Assembly (NCBI GenBank): GCA_905183005.1
Contig: CAJJDO010000123.1
Span: 189,236-253,235 of the forward strand
DNA length: 64,000 bases
DNA from: Paramecium pentaurelia
Lineage: Eukaryota > Ciliophora > Oligohymenophorea > Peniculida > Parameciidae
Direction of reading: 5' to 3'
Below, one piece after another: positions 61,301 through 64,000 of the stretch. The notes beneath the pieces are model-generated. The model did no database searches, had not been told where the DNA came from, and saw nothing but the letters and a program-made list of their open reading frames with translations. Within the stretch, counting starts at the first letter, position 1. Each line of letters opens with the position of its first letter. Made by a program: the position numbers and the translations under genes.

Positions 61301-61626
61301 ATAGTGTAATCTATTGTCCTTTGTTTTTGGAATATACAATAGATTTTCATAAGTAGGCATTCCAACTCCTTCTTCTATTTCCATATTCACTTGCTTTCCC
61401 AAATTTAAACTCTACTCCTTCTTACTCTTAACTGGTTTATCTTTCACAGCTTTTGTACCCATCATTCTTGGGTTGATCTTTCCAACTAATGATTCAGGCT
61501 CACCTGTTGGCTCATCAGTCCTTGGTCCAGATTCTCTCTGAATCACAAGATTTGAACTCTATAGATAATTAGCTACAATATATTTACATAAGTAAATTTA
61601 TTCTCTTGTAAATGCTATTCAGACAT
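55375..61626 (-). CDS. BRR2: U5 snRNP helicase Brr2 (SNRNP200)
   Basis: About 2070 residues, close to human Brr2 (2136). It starts MSEQHLQENKFTY, and a 29-nt intron joins SSNLVIQRESGPR and DEPTGEPESLVGKI, which match the conserved Brr2 N-terminus. The N-terminal cassette is intact: motif I CAPTGAGKTNIALL (about residue 460), motif II DEIHLLHDSRGPV, then GIAIHHAGLCRGDR. A Sec63 unit follows. The C-terminal cassette is degenerate: GSSTYQSKS at motif I and ADDLHTLGQSG at motif II, as expected for the inactive regulatory cassette, then a second Sec63 unit ending in the C2-like YDLTIYAICDSYIGVD. Brr2 unwinds U4/U6 during spliceosome activation, which fits a genome with many tiny introns. Confidence 0.95.
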
Positions 61627-62629
61627 TAATTAAATTTATTCTTATTATAATTTTAATTCTGCTTTCACATTATGATTCTTATTTGTATATAATCACAATA
61701 TATAATGTTTATAAATATTTTTTATTTTAATCTAAAACTTAAATTTGATATTTTAGTTGTAGTATATAAAATATAATTCTAATCAATTGTTTAAAAATAA
61801 ATATTAATTATAATATCAATATTATTAGAACACATTCTTATTATAACCATATTAATTTATTAATATATTAAGTAAAAAAGAATTTTTATAATTCATAAAA
61901 ATAGTATAATCCTAAATTATTTAGGATGTTAAAGAGATTAAAAAAAGAATTAAATTAATAATTGAATATTTTATTTGGTCATCCATTTCGATTAAATCTG
62001 GATTGAAGTCATTCAAAACCAAAATAGATTAATAAATTATAATATAAATTATATATTTCTACTATCACTAAGAGGTGAAAATTATGATATTCTGATATAA
62101 ATTTAATGGAAGGTTGCTATTAAAAATAATCAATTAATATAATTTAATAATAGAAGAAAAGTACTCATTAGTCGATTATAATTTAGAGAATAAAGAAATT
62201 AGTGAATAATAGGTAACAAAACTTACTTTATAATGGTTTTTTATATATAGAGTTCAAATTAAAATATTAAAATTTTAATTAGAATTCAAATACTTATTAT
62301 GGAACTCTTATAACCAAAGCTAAATTTAATAATATAGAACTTATTTTAGTCTTAAAATAATATAATTTTTTTAAGTTTTGTATAATCTAAACTTAGAAAT
62401 TCATGAAAATATAAAAACATTTAAATGATAATAATACTTTTTAATATTAATTATATTTATTTATTCAAAAATATATAAATCATACTTAAGCTAGATAGAT
62501 AGTGACAATGGTAATAAACTTAAAATAAATAATAATTAATCTTATAATTCTATCTAAATAACTTAATTTATTGAGTTTATTCATTTTTCTACTAATTTCA
62601 GAGAAAGATAATTACATTTAAATTTATTG
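61627..62629. other. AT-rich spacer
   Basis: One kilobase between the divergent Brr2 gene and the membrane protein gene, extremely AT-rich, with no coding frame, RNA or repeat that can be supported. Must hold the promoters of both genes. Confidence 0.5.
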
Positions 62630-64000
62630 ATGAATTTTCTAAAAAATGTTGACTTCTTTGGTGTTCCTTTTTTACAAAATATAAATCAGCAACAAACATT
62701 GTATAAAAGCGCATTAGGAGGGTTTTTAAGTGTATTTATTGGCATCACAAGCTTGGCTTATTCATTTTGGATAATTTATTTATGGAATAGTAATTAAATG
62801 AGTCCAAAGATTTCTAATTCAAAGTATGTTTCTGATTATTCTCTACTAAATTTCAACTCAGGGAAAATCAGTGTTTATTATGAAGCTTATGAAGGAGTAA
62901 TAGATCCTTTTCAATCACGAATTTTACTACCTTTAGTAATGTATACGGAAAATTTTCTTCCTACATAGATAAAACTGATTGAAGATAGTGTAGATGCTTC
63001 TAATGGAAAATTGTATGTACCAAATTTAGATTTGGGTTATACATTTATTGATGGGTATTAATAAACATCGAAATAAATGTACATATTCATATCACTTTGT
63101 GAAGAAAAGTATTTAAAAGAAGATGAAAAATGTGGTTCAGCCGAATTAAGGGAATAATTTTTTCAACAGCGCATTAATTTTTTTGGTGTACAAGTAGAAT
63201 CAACAACTTTAGATTCTAGAGATGGATCAGAATAAATAACAATTTAAGATATATATATTGAACTTGAATAGTAGAGTTGCTATTCAATAAGTACATTTCT
63301 TGAGACCAATTTTTATGAAATTTAAGATTATTTATTATTTGGAACTTCTAAATAAAAGGAATATATTAGTGGTGCAAAAGTATAAACTCAATCTCTTTCA
63401 TCAGAAAGATGTAAATTAACCTATTAAAATGAAGCATTGGCTGTAATCTATGTTGCAATGAATGGAACATAAACAAAAACAATATTTTAATATCCAAAAT
63501 TGGGAGATCTTTTAGCAAACATAGGATCTATTATATCAATACTCTTCATGTTTAAATATATCATTATCTATATGAATCAATATTCATTAAACTAAAAAGT
63601 ATTATCTGATTTGATGAATTTATATTATCCAGAATTTAAAAATATTAAAATCATTAAAAATTGGAGATTTAAAGTAACAAAAATTACTCTAAATCATGTC
63701 TAAGTAGATTAGATTGAGTATTATAAAATTTATGATAAGATTAAAAAGTAAATGCAATAGAAACTAAGTTATATGAATTTATTGTATGAAATATCAAGAA
63801 TATATCTTATAATAAGATCCATTAAATTAAGAGATGAACTTTTAAAATCTCATCAAATAGGAATTAAATTAAATCTTTCAACTGTTAAAGAAGATAATTA
63901 TCTTTCAAATTATAGGTCTGATTAAAAAATTAATACATAAGCCGAACCTTTTATTTTGAATGAAGATGATGCTGAATTGTTATCACTTTCAAAAAGGGGA
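62630..64000 (+). CDS. multipass/single-pass membrane protein, 3'-truncated by window
   Basis: Open from ATG 62630 to the end of the window (457 codons) without any intron. A short cytosolic head (FLKNVDFFGVPFLQNINQQQ) precedes a membrane helix (GGFLSVFIGITSLAYSFWII). A 280-residue extracytoplasmic region follows, with several Cys (ISLCEEKYLKEDEKCG, QSCYSIS, SSERCKLTYQ), and a second helix (LLANIGSIISILFMFKYIII). The cytosolic part is basic and helical (KNWRFKVTKITLNHVQ; RIYLIIRSIKLRDELL). I recognise this two-helix layout, with an extracellular domain between, as a large ciliate family of unknown function. The C-terminus is missing from the window. Confidence 0.72.

Overview
The window looks like ciliate macronuclear DNA, most likely from a Paramecium. 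TAA and TAG are read in frame as Gln throughout, and every confidently placed gene ends in TGA. The DNA is very AT-rich. Where two reading frames must be joined, the join is a tiny GT...AG intron of about 20-30 nt. Genes are packed with short spacers on both strands. Ordinary ATG-to-stop ORF calling misses nearly all of them, so the models here were built by hand-translating with TAA/TAG=Gln and splicing the small introns. No rRNA, tRNA, CRISPR array, prokaryotic promoter or ribosome binding site was seen.

Layout. 0-13 kb: a glucose-6-phosphatase-like phosphatase (-), a protein kinase (+), an LRR-ankyrin protein (-), an MBOAT acyltransferase (+), a TPR protein (+), an SSNA1/DIP13 basal-body protein (+), two unrecognised coding genes and a membrane hybrid histidine kinase (+). 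13-19 kb: a GC-raised island carrying a telomere-like C-strand motif, a zinc-binding WD40 protein (-), a decayed reading-frame region and an ANTH-like protein (-). 19-31 kb repeats part of the first block's content: a second glucose-6-phosphatase-like gene with an apparent frameshift, a second LRR-ankyrin gene and a second hybrid histidine kinase, plus a TRIM-like B-box/coiled-coil/SPRY protein and several small genes.

32-44 kb: a Q-rich protein, a MORN protein overlapping a B-box/TPR gene tail to tail, a membrane protein, ER membrane complex subunit 7, a helix-turn-helix protein, a double cyclic-nucleotide-binding protein, an RBR-type E3 ligase and another B-box protein. 44-55 kb: a HEAT-repeat phosphatase-regulator-like protein, coiled-coil proteins, the CCAAT-binding subunit NF-YB, a WBP11-like protein with a 47-residue polyglutamine tract and a second small helix-turn-helix protein. 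55-62 kb: the spliceosomal helicase Brr2. 62.6 kb to the end: the 5' part of a membrane protein.

The genes do not form one pathway. Themes that recur are sensing and signalling (two histidine kinases, a Ser/Thr kinase, a CNB protein), ubiquitin-type scaffolds (B-box and RBR proteins), cytoskeleton or basal body (SSNA1, coiled coils, MORN) and RNA splicing (Brr2, possible WBP11). I found no clearly new biological system. The most unusual items are the telomere-like GC island, the recurring three-family block, the TAA/CAA/TAG-encoded polyglutamine tract, and the genes whose frames appear broken.
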